Assembly (NCBI GenBank): GCA_018716875.1
Contig: DVJJ01000020.1
Location: 1 to 60,083, forward strand
Origin: Candidatus Avoscillospira avistercoris
GTDB lineage: Bacteria > Bacillota > Clostridia > Oscillospirales > Oscillospiraceae
Length of the DNA: 60,083 nucleotides
Direction of reading: 5' to 3'
Shown piece by piece: positions 43,785-53,654 of this stretch (the stretch's first letter is position 1; the number at the start of each line of letters is the position of its first letter). The notes beneath the pieces are model-generated. The model was not told the DNA's origin. It saw nothing but the letters and a program-made list of their open reading frames with translations, and did not search any database. The position numbers and the translations under genes are program-made.

Positions 43785-43822
43785 AGGGGTATCGATTCTT
43801 TACGATATGGAGGGAATACCCC

Positions 43823-44932
43823 ATGGAAAAAGCCAAGGTATATTTTACAGATTTTCGTACCAGCAGTGACGAGAATCTGCTGCAAAAGCTCAAGCGCCTC
43901 ATGGCCACGGCGGGCATGGACACCATCGATTTCACCAACAAGTATGTGGCCATCAAGCTGCACTTTGGTGAGCCGGGCAACCTGGCCTATGTGCGGCCCA
44001 ACTATGTGCGGGCCGTGGCGGAGTTTATCAAGGACCTGGGCGGCAAGCCCTTTTTGACGGATTGCAACACCCTGTATGTGGGCGGTCGGAAAAACGCTGT
44101 GGACCATATGATGGCGGCGGAGATGAACGGTTTCAACACCATCACCACCGGATGTCCCGTTATCATCGGTGACGGCCTCAAGGGCACCGATGATGTGGAG
44201 GTGCCCATTGTGGGCGGCCAGTATTTGCAGACGGCCCGCATTGGCCGGGCGGTCATGGACGCTGACATTGTCATCTCCCTGAACCACTTCAAGGGCCATG
44301 AGATGACGGGTTTCGGCGGTGCCATGAAGAATCTGGGCATGGGCTGCGGCAGCCGGGCCGGCAAGATGGCCATGCACAACGCCGGTAAGCCCAACACCAC
44401 CGACGACTGTGTGGGCTGCGGCAGCTGCCAGAAGATCTGCGCCCACGACGCCCCCCAGCTCCAGGACAACGGCAAGATGTTCATTGACCACGACAAGTGC
44501 GTGGGCTGCGGCCGCTGCATCGGCGTCTGTCCCGTGGACGCCATCGTCTCGCCCCATGACGAAACCTGTGAAATTCTTGACGGCAAAATTGCCGAGTACA
44601 CCAAGGCCGTGGTGGACGGTCGTCCCCACTTCCACATCACCCTGGTCAACAGCGTCTCCCCCAACTGCGACTGCCACGCGGAAAATGACGCCCCCATTGT
44701 GCCGGATGTGGGTATGTTCGCCAGCTTTGACCCGGTGGCCATCGACAAGGCCTGTTGTGACGCGGTGCTGGCTCAGCCGAGACTGCAAAACACCTGGATT
44801 GATGACCACGGCGACCCGTCCATTGAGGATGTGTTCACGGCCAGCCACCCCAACACCAACTGGCGGGGCCAGATTGACCATGGCGTGAAAATCGGTCTGG
44901 GTACCGATCAGTATGAGCTGATCCGCATTTAA
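43823..44932 (+). CDS. DUF362 protein with 2x[4Fe-4S] ferredoxin domain
   Basis: 369 residues. The DUF362 domain is split around a ferredoxin insert with two cluster motifs, CVGCGSCQKICAHD and CVGCGRCIGVCPVD (about 195-240). Segments such as NHFKGHEMTGFGGAMKNLGMGCGSR are typical of this family of anaerobic cytoplasmic iron-sulfur proteins of unknown function. GGAGGG precedes the ATG. It is monocistronic with its own promoter and terminator. Confidence 0.9.
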   Translation: MEKAKVYFTDFRTSSDENLLQKLKRLMATAGMDTIDFTNKYVAIKLHFGEPGNLAYVRPNYVRAVAEFIKDLGGKPFLTDCNTLYVGGRKNAVDHMMAAEMNGFNTITTGCPVIIGDGLKGTDDVEVPIVGGQYLQTARIGRAVMDADIVISLNHFKGHEMTGFGGAMKNLGMGCGSRAGKMAMHNAGKPNTTDDCVGCGSCQKICAHDAPQLQDNGKMFIDHDKCVGCGRCIGVCPVDAIVSPHDETCEILDGKIAEYTKAVVDGRPHFHITLVNSVSPNCDCHAENDAPIVPDVGMFASFDPVAIDKACCDAVLAQPRLQNTWIDDHGDPSIEDVFTASHPNTNWRGQIDHGVKIGLGTDQYELIRI

Positions 44933-44974
44933 AAAAACGCACAACGCCCCGACTGTCGTCGGGGCGTTGATTTT
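44933..44974. terminator. Bidirectional terminator between DUF362 gene and galM
   Basis: A 12-bp perfect stem (44942-44953 with 44958-44969) has a run of seven A on the left (T-run for the minus strand galM transcript) and ATTTTG on the right. Confidence 0.9.
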
Positions 44975-44984
44975 GTATCATACG

Positions 44985-46022
44985 TTATTCCACAGAGAAG
45001 CGGTACACCGTCTCGCTGCGGTACGTCTCCCCGGCCTTCAAAACGGCGCTGGGGAAATTGGCGTGGTTGGGGCTGTCGGGGAAGAACTGGGTCTCCAGGC
45101 AGAAGCCCCAGCGGGCAGCATAGGGTGCGCCGCCCTTGCCGCGGGGGCAATGGTCCAGGTAATTACCGCCGTAGAACTGGATGCCCGGCAGAGTAGTCCG
45201 GGTTTCCAGGACCACGCCGGTCTGATGGCTCACAGCCCGGGCCACCGGACGCAAGGTTCCGTCGTGGCCGTTGATGACCCAGTTGTGGTCATAACCGCCA
45301 GCCAGTTTCAGCTGCGCAAAATCATCGTCGGCATGAAGCCCCATGGGCTGGGACACCCGCAGGTCCATGGGCGTGCCATCCACCGGAGCGATCTCGCCGG
45401 TGGGGATGGAGCCGGGCAGGGTGGGCGTATAGCGGTCGGCAAAAATCTGAATCTCCTGATCCGTCACCGGGCCGCTGCTGTGGCCGCTCAGATTGAAATA
45501 GGCATGGTTTGTCAGATTGCAGATGGTATCGCTGTCGGTGGTGGCCTCATAGCGGATATGCAGGCCGTCGCCGTCCAGCAGATACACCACCCGGACGCTC
45601 AAATTACCAGGGTAACCTTCCTGGCCGTCAGGACTTTTCAGCGTCAGGGTTACAGAATCCTCGGTCTGATTCTCCACGGTCCACATCTGCCGGTCAAAAC
45701 CGCCGGGGCCGCCGTGGAGGCTGTTGGGGCCGTCGTTGGCCGCCAGGGGGTAAATCTTGCCGCCCAGGTCGAAGCTGGCGCCGCCGATGCGGTTGGCATA
45801 GCGGCCAATCAGCGCGCCCAGGTATTTATCCTGCTGCAAGTAGTCCCCCACCGTATCCATGCCCAAGAGCACGTCCACTGTGGAGCCGTCCTTGGTGGGC
45901 ACCCACAAGGTCCGCAGAATGCCGCCCCAAGTGAGTACAGAAGCCGTCAGGCCGCCGCCGCGAATGGTCAATTCCTCCACAGTCCGGCCGTCGGGCAGAA
46001 TGCCAAAAGCCTTGCGTTCCAT
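44985..46022 (-). CDS. galM: Aldose 1-epimerase
   Basis: 345 residues. It interconverts alpha and beta anomers of aldoses. Family residues are visible in GRYANRIGGASF, NDGPNSLHGGPGGFDRQMW (catalytic His) and the second His/Glu pairs NHAYFNLSGH and YAARWGFCLETQFFPDSPNH. It is the last gene of the arabinose operon, 12 nt after araD, so it probably equilibrates arabinose anomers after uptake. AGGAGG precedes the ATG. Confidence 0.95.
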   Translation of the reverse strand: MERKAFGILPDGRTVEELTIRGGGLTASVLTWGGILRTLWVPTKDGSTVDVLLGMDTVGDYLQQDKYLGALIGRYANRIGGASFDLGGKIYPLAANDGPNSLHGGPGGFDRQMWTVENQTEDSVTLTLKSPDGQEGYPGNLSVRVVYLLDGDGLHIRYEATTDSDTICNLTNHAYFNLSGHSSGPVTDQEIQIFADRYTPTLPGSIPTGEIAPVDGTPMDLRVSQPMGLHADDDFAQLKLAGGYDHNWVINGHDGTLRPVARAVSHQTGVVLETRTTLPGIQFYGGNYLDHCPRGKGGAPYAARWGFCLETQFFPDSPNHANFPSAVLKAGETYRSETVYRFSVE

Positions 46023-46034
46023 AGCCGTTCCTCC

Positions 46035-46733
46035 TTAGCCCTGGCCGTAGTAAGCGCCGGGGCCGTGCTTTCTCAGATAGTGCTTGTCCAACAACTCCTG
46101 CTGCATGGGGGGCAGGCCGGGGGTCATAGCCATGGCATGGAAGGCCATAAAGGAGACCTCCTCCAGAACCACAGCGTTATGGACGGCATCCATGGCGTCC
46201 TTGCCCCAGGCAAAGGGACCGTGGCTGTAGACGAGAACGGCGGGTACCTGGGCCGGGTCGATCTTGCGGCTGTTGAAGGTCTCAATGATGACGTTGCCGG
46301 TCTCCAGCTCGTATTTGCCGCCAATTTCCTCGGGGGTCATCTTGCGGGTGCAGGGAATCTCCCCATAGAAATAGTCACCCTGGGTGGTGCCGAAGGCAGG
46401 GACCCCCTTACCGGCCTGGGCAAAGGAGGTGGCCCAACGGCTGTGGGTATGGACAATGCCGCCCAATGCCGGGAAGGCGTTGTACAGGGCCAAATGGGTG
46501 TCGGTATCGCTGGAGGGCTTCCATTTACCCTCCACCACAGCGCCGTCGCTGAGGCGGACAACCACCATGTCCTCGGCAGTCATGTTCTCATAGCTGACAC
46601 CGGAGGGCTTGATGACCATAAGGCCTTGCTCCCGGTCCACACCGGAGACGTTGCCCCAGGTGAAGGTGACCAGGCCATGCTTGGGCAGCTCCAAGTTGGC
46701 CTTACAGACTTGTTCTTTCAGTGCTTCCAACAT
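46035..46733 (-). CDS. araD: L-ribulose-5-phosphate 4-epimerase
   Basis: 232 residues, normal length for AraD. It forms D-xylulose 5-phosphate, the entry to the pentose phosphate pathway. Zn ligands lie in [18 protein letters not shown] and [10 protein letters not shown], and the N-terminus has [12 protein letters not shown] start at ATG 46733 (MLEALKEQV) after GGAGG; 27 more bases upstream are open but precede that site. A 12-bp hairpin separates it from araA. Confidence 0.95.
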   Translation of the reverse strand: MLEALKEQVCKANLELPKHGLVTFTWGNVSGVDREQGLMVIKPSGVSYENMTAEDMVVVRLSDGAVVEGKWKPSSDTDTHLALYNAFPALGGIVHTHSRWATSFAQAGKGVPAFGTTQGDYFYGEIPCTRKMTPEEIGGKYELETGNVIIETFNSRKIDPAQVPAVLVYSHGPFAWGKDAMDAVHNAVVLEEVSFMAFHAMAMTPGLPPMQQELLDKHYLRKHGPGAYYGQG

Positions 46734-46771
46734 ACTTTTTTCCTCCAATTCCATACACACACATTGCTAGA

Positions 46772-46803
46772 ACAATGGGCCTGCTTATAAACAGGCCCAT
46801 TGT
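46772..46803 (-). terminator. Intra-operon hairpin between araA and araD
   Basis: A 12-bp perfect stem (46772-46783 with 46792-46803) with an 8-nt AT loop. No T-run follows on the minus strand, so partial attenuation or mRNA 3'-end protection of araA is more likely than full termination. Confidence 0.6.
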
Positions 46804-46818
46804 ATCAATATTCAGAGA

Positions 46819-48288
46819 TTATTTCAACTTCCAGGCCAGGTCGTTGAGGAACAACTCGTGCTCCAGGGACTCCACGGTGGTGTCCTTGGTGATATGGACA
46901 AATTCAATGTCCATCATGGTAGCCCAATCCTTCATCTGCTCGGCGGTAACGTCGTAGCTGAGGACCGTGTGGTGGGCGCCGCCGGCGGTGATCCAGCACT
47001 CCACACCGGTGGTCAGGTTGGGCTCAGCCTTCCACATGACGCGGGCCACAGGCAGGTTGGGCATGGGCATGATGGGCTTGACGCAGTGGATATCCTGGCA
47101 GATCAGGCGCAGACGGCCGCCCATGTCGATAAGGCTGACCACAATGGCGTCGCCCTCCTTGCCCTCGAAGACCAGACGGGCGGGATCTTCCCGGTCACCG
47201 ATGCCCAGGGGATGGACCTCAATGCGGGGACGGTCCGCAGCCACAGAGGGGCAGACCTCCAGCATATGAGCGCCCAGAGAATATTCGTTGCCCTTCTCCA
47301 GATGGTAGGTGTAATCCTCCATGAAGGCGGAAGCGCCGTTGCCGTTCTCACCCATGGCCTTCATGATGGCGGTCATGGCGGAGACCTTCCAGTCGCCCTC
47401 GCCGCCGTAGCCGTAGCCCTGGGCCATCAAGTGCTGGGAAGCCAGACCGGGCAGCTGACGCATGCCGTACAGGTCCTGGAAGGTGTTGGAGTAGGCCATG
47501 CAGCCCTCGGCGTCCAGCATCTTCTTCATGGCGATTTCCTCGCGGGCCTGATAGCGGACGGAGTCGATGTTGTCGGTGGCAATGTCGTAGGACTTCTTAT
47601 ACTCGTCCATCAGAGCGTCGATCTCAGCCTCGGTGACAGCGTCCATGGTCTCCACCAGCTTGCCCACAGGCCAGGTGTTGACCTGCCAACCCAGCTTGGC
47701 CTGGACCTCAACCTTGTCGCCCTCGGTGACAGCAACTTCCCGCATGTTGTCGCCGAAGCGCATGACCTTCAGCTCCTTGGAGAAGGCCACGCCCACAGCG
47801 GCGCGCATCCAGCTGCCCAGACGCTCCTGGACATCGGCATCCTGCCAGTAACCGGCGATGACCTTGCGGGGCATCCGCAGACGGGCGGCGATGAAGCCGT
47901 GCTCCCGGTCGCCGTGGGCGGCCTGGTTCAGGTTCATGAAGTCCATGTCGATCTCGTCGTTGGGGATCTCCCGGTTGTACTGGGTGGCGAAGTGGCAGTA
48001 GGGCTTTTGCAGATTCACAAAGCCGTTGATCCACATCTTGGAGGGGGAGAAGGTGTGGCACCAGGTGATGATACCGGCGCAGTTCTTGTCGTAGTTGGCC
48101 TCGCGGACCACCTCGGCAATCTCCTGGTTGGTCTTGGCGGTAACCTTGTAGACCAGCTTATAGGGCAGATTGCCGGAGGCGTTCATCTTCTCGACCATCT
48201 CGGCGGCACGCTTGGCCACAGTCTCCAGGACCTCGGGGCCATACAGGAACTGGCTGCCGACAACAAACCAAAACTCGTAATTTTTCAT
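46819..48288 (-). CDS. araA: L-arabinose isomerase
   Basis: 489 residues, normal AraA length. It converts L-arabinose to L-ribulose using Mn2+. The N-terminus FWFVVGSQFLYGPEVL, WCHTFSPSKMWI, and GEGDWKVSAMTAIMKAMG with AFMEDYTYHLE carry the metal-binding Glu and His residues. AAAGGAG precedes the ATG. It lies between araB and araD in a continuous operon. Confidence 0.97.
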   Translation of the reverse strand: MKNYEFWFVVGSQFLYGPEVLETVAKRAAEMVEKMNASGNLPYKLVYKVTAKTNQEIAEVVREANYDKNCAGIITWCHTFSPSKMWINGFVNLQKPYCHFATQYNREIPNDEIDMDFMNLNQAAHGDREHGFIAARLRMPRKVIAGYWQDADVQERLGSWMRAAVGVAFSKELKVMRFGDNMREVAVTEGDKVEVQAKLGWQVNTWPVGKLVETMDAVTEAEIDALMDEYKKSYDIATDNIDSVRYQAREEIAMKKMLDAEGCMAYSNTFQDLYGMRQLPGLASQHLMAQGYGYGGEGDWKVSAMTAIMKAMGENGNGASAFMEDYTYHLEKGNEYSLGAHMLEVCPSVAADRPRIEVHPLGIGDREDPARLVFEGKEGDAIVVSLIDMGGRLRLICQDIHCVKPIMPMPNLPVARVMWKAEPNLTTGVECWITAGGAHHTVLSYDVTAEQMKDWATMMDIEFVHITKDTTVESLEHELFLNDLAWKLK

Positions 48289-48315
48289 GGGGAATTTGCT
48301 CCTTTGCGATGTAGC

Positions 48316-49908
48316 TTAGATTGTATAGTGTTCCACCGCTGCCCGCTCCACGGGCAGGTTGGCGCGGTAGCGCTCCATAAAGGCGTTGAAACCGGCCAGA
48401 TCCTCGGCCTGAGGCTCCACGGTGGTAACCTTCTGACCTGCGAACACACAGGTATCCAAATAGTTGTCCAGGGTTTGTCCCTGGGTCTTGCGTCCGGCGT
48501 AGGCCGCCAGGACCGCCATGCCCCAGGGGCCGCCCTCACCGGCGGTCTCCATGACGGAGACGGCGGCGTTGGCCGCGGCGGCCATCATACGCTGGCCGAC
48601 AACCGGGGTCTTGAAGAAGCCGCCATGGCCCAGCAGACGGTCCACGGCCACCTGCTCCCCGCTCAGAATATCCAGGCCCAGCTTCAACGTAGCCAGGGCG
48701 GAATACAGCTGGGTACGCATGAGGTTGGCGAAGCTGAATTCGCTCTCAGGACCGCGCACAAACAGGGGACGGCCCTCGTCCAGACCGGTGATGGACTCGC
48801 CGGACAGGTAGTTGTACAGCACCAGGCCGCCGCCGTTGGCGTCGCCCTGGAGGGCGGACTCAAACATGGTGGTGAACAGCTTATTCATGTCCACCGTCTG
48901 GCCCATGGCCTCCTGGAACTGGGCGAACAGCTTGGCCCAGGCGTTGATCTCATTGGTGCAGTTGTTGCAGTGGACCATAGCCACAGGCTTGCCGTCGGGA
49001 GTGGTAACCATATCGATCTCCGGATAGACCTTGGACAGTGCCTTTTCCAGAACGATCATGGCAAAGATGGAGGTACCGGCGGACACGTTGCCGGTGCGCT
49101 CGGCCACAGCGTTGGTGGCGGCCATGCCGGTTCCGGCGTCGCCCTCGGGGGGACACATGGGGATTCCGGCCTGGAGGTTGCCGCTGACGTCCAGCAGCTT
49201 GGCACCCTCCTCCGTCAGGCAGCCGGCATCTTCACCGGCAGACAAAACCTGGGGCAGCAAATCGCGAAGCTTCCAGCTGTAACCGCTCTCGGCGGCCAGG
49301 GCATCGAAGCTCTGCACCATGGTTTCATCAAAGTCACCGGTGGTGCTGTCGATGGGGAACATACCGCTGGCATCACCCACACCCAGAACCCGCTTGCCGC
49401 TGAGCTTCCAGTGAACGTAACCGGCCAGGGTGGTCAGGAAATCGATGGAGCCCACATGCTCCTCTCCATTGAGCATAGCCTGATACAGATGGGCAATGCT
49501 CCAGCGCAGGGGAATGTTGAATTGGAACCGGCTGCTTAGTGCCTCGGCGGCAGGGCCGGTGGTGGTGTTGCGCCAGGTGCGGAAGGGAGCCAGCAGGGCG
49601 CCGCTCTTGTCAAAGGGCAGATAGCCGTGCATCATGGCGGAGAAGCCCATACCGGCCAGCTTGGTCAGGGTGACGCCGTACTGCTTTTTCACATCGGCGG
49701 CCAGTTCCGTATAGGCCGCCTGGATACCGGTCCACACATCCTCCAGATGGTAGGTCCAGTAACCGCCCTCATAGCGGTTTTCCCAGCCATAGCTGCCGGT
49801 GGCCACCACCTGGTGGCCGTTGTCGATGAGCACAGCCTTGATGCGGGTGGAGCCCAGCTCCAGGCCCAGATACGCGCCGCCGTTGGCGATGAGTTCTTGC
49901 ACTTGCAT
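48316..49908 (-). CDS. araB: Ribulokinase-type FGGY sugar kinase
   Basis: 530 residues, FGGY family: N-terminal phosphate loop [16 protein letters not shown], middle [14 protein letters not shown], and the C-terminal domain with [19 protein letters not shown]. Substrate here should be L-ribulose because araA and araD follow directly. It resembles the xylulose/ribulose kinase branch used with YtfQRT-type operons more than E. coli AraB, so specificity rests on context. AGGAGG precedes the ATG. Confidence 0.9.
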   Translation of the reverse strand: MQVQELIANGGAYLGLELGSTRIKAVLIDNGHQVVATGSYGWENRYEGGYWTYHLEDVWTGIQAAYTELAADVKKQYGVTLTKLAGMGFSAMMHGYLPFDKSGALLAPFRTWRNTTTGPAAEALSSRFQFNIPLRWSIAHLYQAMLNGEEHVGSIDFLTTLAGYVHWKLSGKRVLGVGDASGMFPIDSTTGDFDETMVQSFDALAAESGYSWKLRDLLPQVLSAGEDAGCLTEEGAKLLDVSGNLQAGIPMCPPEGDAGTGMAATNAVAERTGNVSAGTSIFAMIVLEKALSKVYPEIDMVTTPDGKPVAMVHCNNCTNEINAWAKLFAQFQEAMGQTVDMNKLFTTMFESALQGDANGGGLVLYNYLSGESITGLDEGRPLFVRGPESEFSFANLMRTQLYSALATLKLGLDILSGEQVAVDRLLGHGGFFKTPVVGQRMMAAAANAAVSVMETAGEGGPWGMAVLAAYAGRKTQGQTLDNYLDTCVFAGQKVTTVEPQAEDLAGFNAFMERYRANLPVERAAVEHYTI

Positions 49909-49923
49909 GATAATCCTCCTAGA

Positions 49924-50973
49924 TTATTTCTTCCGATCCTTCAGGATGGCAAAGACGCTCTGCAGGACGATGAAGAAGCACAGCAGAATGGCAGTCAGAA
50001 TGTTGGGCCAAGAGCTGGCCAGCTTGCCGTTGGTCTGCACAATGCTGGAGATGGTGCCGTTGATGAGCACGCCGAAGAGGGAGCCCAGCACATTGCCCAC
50101 GCCGCCGGTCAGCAGGGTACCGCCGATGACGCAGGAGGAAATGGCGTCCATTTCCAGACCCGTGGCCTGGTTGACGTTGGCCGACATGGTGTTCATGGCA
50201 TAGCAGATGCCGCCGATGGAGCACAGGAAGGAAGCCAGCACATAGGCCAGCATTTTGGTTTTCTTGACATTCAGGCCCATCATGGCTGCGGACTGCTCGT
50301 TGCCGCCCACCGCATAGAGGGAGCGTCCAAAACGAGTATACCGCAGGACCAGGAAAATGGCAATGAGGACCACAAAAGCCACTACCACGCCCCAGCCGAT
50401 ATAAGGCATAACCATTTTACCAGCCTTGTTCACATAGCCGCCGAAGGGCAGGTAGATGCGGTAGTTCGCCAGATCGTAGAACCACTGGCTGCTCTCGGCG
50501 GTGATGGACAGCTGATCGGTGGAGATAACCGCCGTCATGCCGCGGGCGAAGAACATACCGGCCATGGTGACGATAAAGGGCTGAATCTGCAAATAGCCCA
50601 CGCAGAAGCCCTGGAACAGACCAAAGGCAATGCCCAGTACCAGGACGAGGACCATGGAGACAACGGCGCTGAAGCCCCAGTCGCCCATGCCCATAGCCAG
50701 AATCATACAGTCCAGGGCAATCAGGGAGCCTACGGAAATGTCGATGCCGCCGGTGAGCATGACGCAGGTCATGCCACAGGTGACGCAGATCAGGCCCGCG
50801 CTGGAGCGCAGAATGTTCAGGAACGTCTGTACACGGGTGAAGTTTTTGTCGGCGTAGGCAATGCAGCCGCCGGCGTAGAGCAGAATAAAGAGAACAATGG
50901 TAATAAGCATCAGCAGGGTGTGACCATTGATGGAACCGCTGCGGCGCTTGATGGCATTGGCGGGCGCTTTCAT
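49924..50973 (-). CDS. yjfF: Sugar ABC transporter permease (YjfF-like)
   Basis: 349 residues, 8-10 membrane helices of the ribose/galactose permease family, with GGIDISVGSLIALDC and VIGGTLLTGGVGNVLGSLFG. Gene order and sequence resemble YjfF of the E. coli galactofuranose system, in which two different permeases form the channel. It starts in the last codon of the preceding permease gene (ATGA), and araB follows 15 nt later. Confidence 0.9.
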   Translation of the reverse strand: MKAPANAIKRRSGSINGHTLLMLITIVLFILLYAGGCIAYADKNFTRVQTFLNILRSSAGLICVTCGMTCVMLTGGIDISVGSLIALDCMILAMGMGDWGFSAVVSMVLVLVLGIAFGLFQGFCVGYLQIQPFIVTMAGMFFARGMTAVISTDQLSITAESSQWFYDLANYRIYLPFGGYVNKAGKMVMPYIGWGVVVAFVVLIAIFLVLRYTRFGRSLYAVGGNEQSAAMMGLNVKKTKMLAYVLASFLCSIGGICYAMNTMSANVNQATGLEMDAISSCVIGGTLLTGGVGNVLGSLFGVLINGTISSIVQTNGKLASSWPNILTAILLCFFIVLQSVFAILKDRKK

Positions 50974-52046
50974 ACGCGGGCCACCTCCTTCTTGGCAGCC
51001 TTGGCTGCACTGTGCTTCTTGAACCAGGCCTTAACAGGGGGAGCCTGGATGGCAACGATGAGAATGACGATGACGGCTTTGAACACGGGAGTAACCTCCG
51101 TGGACACGCCCAGGTTGTACATGGTGGTGGTAATGGCCTGGATGGTGTAGGCGCCGATGATGGAGCCGGCCAGGTTAAACTTACCGCCGCCCAGGCTGTT
51201 GCCGCCCAGGGCTACGGCCAGGATGGCGTCCAGCTCCATGTTCAGGCCGATGTTGTTGGAGTCGGCGCTGGTGATACGGCTGGAGGCCACGATACCGGCG
51301 ATACCGGCGCACAGGCCGCAGAGCAGATAGCAGATGAAGATAATTTTACGGGAGTTGAGGCCGGCAATGCGGCTGGCCTTTTTGTTAATGCCCACAGACT
51401 GGATGTACAGGCCCATGGCCGTCTTTTTCAGCACCAGGGACACCACCAGCACACAGGCGGCGGCAATGATGATGGGGGTGGGGACACAGCCGATGTAACC
51501 GCCGTAGACGCCAAACTCCGGCACGCGGATATAGACAATCAGGTTGTTGCACAGCAGCAGACCGATGGCACGGGCGGCGGACCAGAGAATCAGCGTCGCC
51601 ACCATGGGCTGGATACCCAGATAGGCCACCAGGGAGCCGTTGAAGACACCGCAGAGCACGCCCATGGCCAGGGCGCCGATGAGGCCCACCACGATGGGCA
51701 TGGCGAACTGGTCGGCGCTCTCCACGCTGGACACGCCGAAACCAGCGATAAGCATGCAGCAGAAAGAGGCGCAGAGACTCATGACCGAGCCCACAGAAAT
51801 ATCGGTACCGGAGGAAGCCGACACCACCAGGGTCATGCCGATGGCCAGAATGGCCACCTCACTGCCGCGGTTGAGAATGTTGATCAGACGGCCCTGCAGC
51901 AGGTCGTTCTGAATATAGATGTGGAAGAAGTTGAAGATGCCTGCGCCACGGGCTGCGTCATAGACCATGTTGACGGCCAGCACCAGGATGACGCACACGA
52001 TGGGCAGAAACAGCTGTTGCCGTGTGGCTTTTCGTAAGGTGTTCAT
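50970..52046 (-). CDS. ytfT: Sugar ABC transporter permease (YtfT-like)
   Basis: 358 residues, the second RbsC-type permease of the transporter. Motifs are GTDISVGSVMSLCASF and ALGGNSLGGGKFNLAGSIIGA. It overlaps the ATPase gene by 4 nt upstream and the partner permease by 4 nt downstream, so all three are translationally coupled. AGGAGG precedes the ATG. Confidence 0.9.
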   Translation of the reverse strand: MNTLRKATRQQLFLPIVCVILVLAVNMVYDAARGAGIFNFFHIYIQNDLLQGRLINILNRGSEVAILAIGMTLVVSASSGTDISVGSVMSLCASFCCMLIAGFGVSSVESADQFAMPIVVGLIGALAMGVLCGVFNGSLVAYLGIQPMVATLILWSAARAIGLLLCNNLIVYIRVPEFGVYGGYIGCVPTPIIIAAACVLVVSLVLKKTAMGLYIQSVGINKKASRIAGLNSRKIIFICYLLCGLCAGIAGIVASSRITSADSNNIGLNMELDAILAVALGGNSLGGGKFNLAGSIIGAYTIQAITTTMYNLGVSTEVTPVFKAVIVILIVAIQAPPVKAWFKKHSAAKAAKKEVARV

Positions 52047-53560
52047 TCCTTGCTACCTCCTGCAATGGCTTTCATCACGCGCTCCTGCGTCAGCTCGCCG
52101 TCCAGCTCGCCGACCTTGGCGCCGTCGCGGAGGACGGCCATCCGGTTACAGGTACGGATCATTTCCTCGATTTCCGAGGAGATGAACAGGATGCTCTTGC
52201 CCTCCTGGGCCAGTTTGATAATGAGCTTCTGGATTTCCGTCTTGGTGCCCACATCGATGCCGCGGGTGGGCTCGTCCAGAATCAGGAAATCCGGTTCCGT
52301 GGCCAGCCAGCGACCCAGAATGGCCTTCTGCTGGTTGCCGCCGGACAGCTGCTTGATGGGCGTCTCACGGCTGGCGGTCTTGATTTGCAGCAGTTGGATG
52401 TAATGGTCCGCAATTTCCTCCTGCTTGGCACGGGGAATCAGGCGGAACATGCCGCGCTTGGCCTGCATGGCCAGAATGATGTTCTCCCGGACGGACAGAT
52501 CGCCGATGATACCCTCGGCCTTGCGGTCGTCGGGCAGCAGGCCCATGCCCAGGTTCATGGCGTCGATGGGCTGATTGATCTTGACTTCCTTACCGGCCAC
52601 CTTCAAAGTACCGGTCTGGTTCTTGTCGGCGCCGTAGATGACGCGGGCCAGCTCGCTGCGACCGGAGCCCAGCAGACCGGTGAGACCCACAACCTCGCCC
52701 TTGCGAATATCCAGATCGAAGGGCTTGATGGTGCCCCGATGGCTCATGCCGCGGGCCTCGATTTCCGGTTGGTCGAAGGTGCGCTCGTTGTATCCCTCGG
52801 GACGGATGTCCACCAGATCGTCGAAGTCCTTGCCCATCATGGCGGAGACCAGCTCCAGACGGGGCAGGTCGGCAATGGGATACTCACCCACCAACGTACC
52901 GTTGCGCAGAACCGTGATCCGGTCGCAGACGGCGTAAACCTGCTCCAGGAAGTGGGTGACAAATACTATACCAACTCCCTGTTCCTTGAGGTTGCGCATC
53001 ATGGTGAAGAGCTTCTCCACTTCGCCATCGTCCAGGGAGGAGGTAGGCTCGTCAAGAATCAGCACCTTGCAGTTCATATCCACCGCGCGGGCAATGGCAA
53101 TCATCTGCTGGATGGCCAGGGAGTAATTTTCGAGATTTTGCGTGACATCCACATGGATGTCGAGACGTTTTACCAGTTCGTCGGCCCGCTTGAACATGGC
53201 CCGGCGATTGATGGTGTGAAAGGCTGTCATAGGCTCGCGGCCGATGTACAGGTTTTCCGCAACGCTGAGGTTGGGACAGAGATTGACTTCCTGATACACG
53301 GTAGAGATACCGACCCGCTGGGCGTCCAGGGTAGAGCGGTTCTTTACCGGGCCGTCCACACCGTCCACACGGATCTCGCCGGCCTCAAAATCGTTGATGC
53401 CGGTGAGGCACTTAATGAGGGTGGACTTGCCGGCGCCATTTTCACCCATGAGGGCATGGATCTCACCCTTGCGTAGGGTAAAGTCCACGTTGTCCAGGGC
53501 CTTGACGCCGGGGAAGGTCATGCAGATCCCGCGGGCGGTCAAAACGATGTTGTTTTCCAA
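52043..53560 (-). CDS. ytfR: Sugar ABC transporter ATPase, two-domain (YtfR-like)
   Basis: 505 residues, two fused ABC domains as in RbsA/MglA/YtfR. Domain 1 has Walker A GENGAGKST and Walker B VLILDEPTSSLDDGE; its signature region YSLAIQQM is degenerate, as is normal for these proteins. Domain 2 has GLLGSGRSE in place of Walker A, an intact LSGGNQQK signature and LILDEPTRGIDVG. Start is TTG 53560, 7 nt after GAGGTG. It is separated from the binding-protein gene by a stable hairpin. Confidence 0.93.
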   Translation of the reverse strand: MENNIVLTARGICMTFPGVKALDNVDFTLRKGEIHALMGENGAGKSTLIKCLTGINDFEAGEIRVDGVDGPVKNRSTLDAQRVGISTVYQEVNLCPNLSVAENLYIGREPMTAFHTINRRAMFKRADELVKRLDIHVDVTQNLENYSLAIQQMIAIARAVDMNCKVLILDEPTSSLDDGEVEKLFTMMRNLKEQGVGIVFVTHFLEQVYAVCDRITVLRNGTLVGEYPIADLPRLELVSAMMGKDFDDLVDIRPEGYNERTFDQPEIEARGMSHRGTIKPFDLDIRKGEVVGLTGLLGSGRSELARVIYGADKNQTGTLKVAGKEVKINQPIDAMNLGMGLLPDDRKAEGIIGDLSVRENIILAMQAKRGMFRLIPRAKQEEIADHYIQLLQIKTASRETPIKQLSGGNQQKAILGRWLATEPDFLILDEPTRGIDVGTKTEIQKLIIKLAQEGKSILFISSEIEEMIRTCNRMAVLRDGAKVGELDGELTQERVMKAIAGGSKE

Positions 53561-53586
53561 AACGGATCACCTCTACAAAATTTGAA

Positions 53587-53620
53587 GGGGAGGACCCCGG
53601 GAAACGCCGGGTTCCTCCCC
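53587..53620 (-). terminator. Intercistronic hairpin between ytfQ and ytfR genes
   Basis: A 14-bp stem with one mismatch (53587-53600 with 53607-53620). No T-run follows on the minus strand. Such hairpins after binding-protein genes typically protect the upstream mRNA and raise binding-protein level over the ATPase and permeases. Confidence 0.65.
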
Positions 53621-53654
53621 TGGGTATAACACGATTTAGGGATATTCGAAAGAA

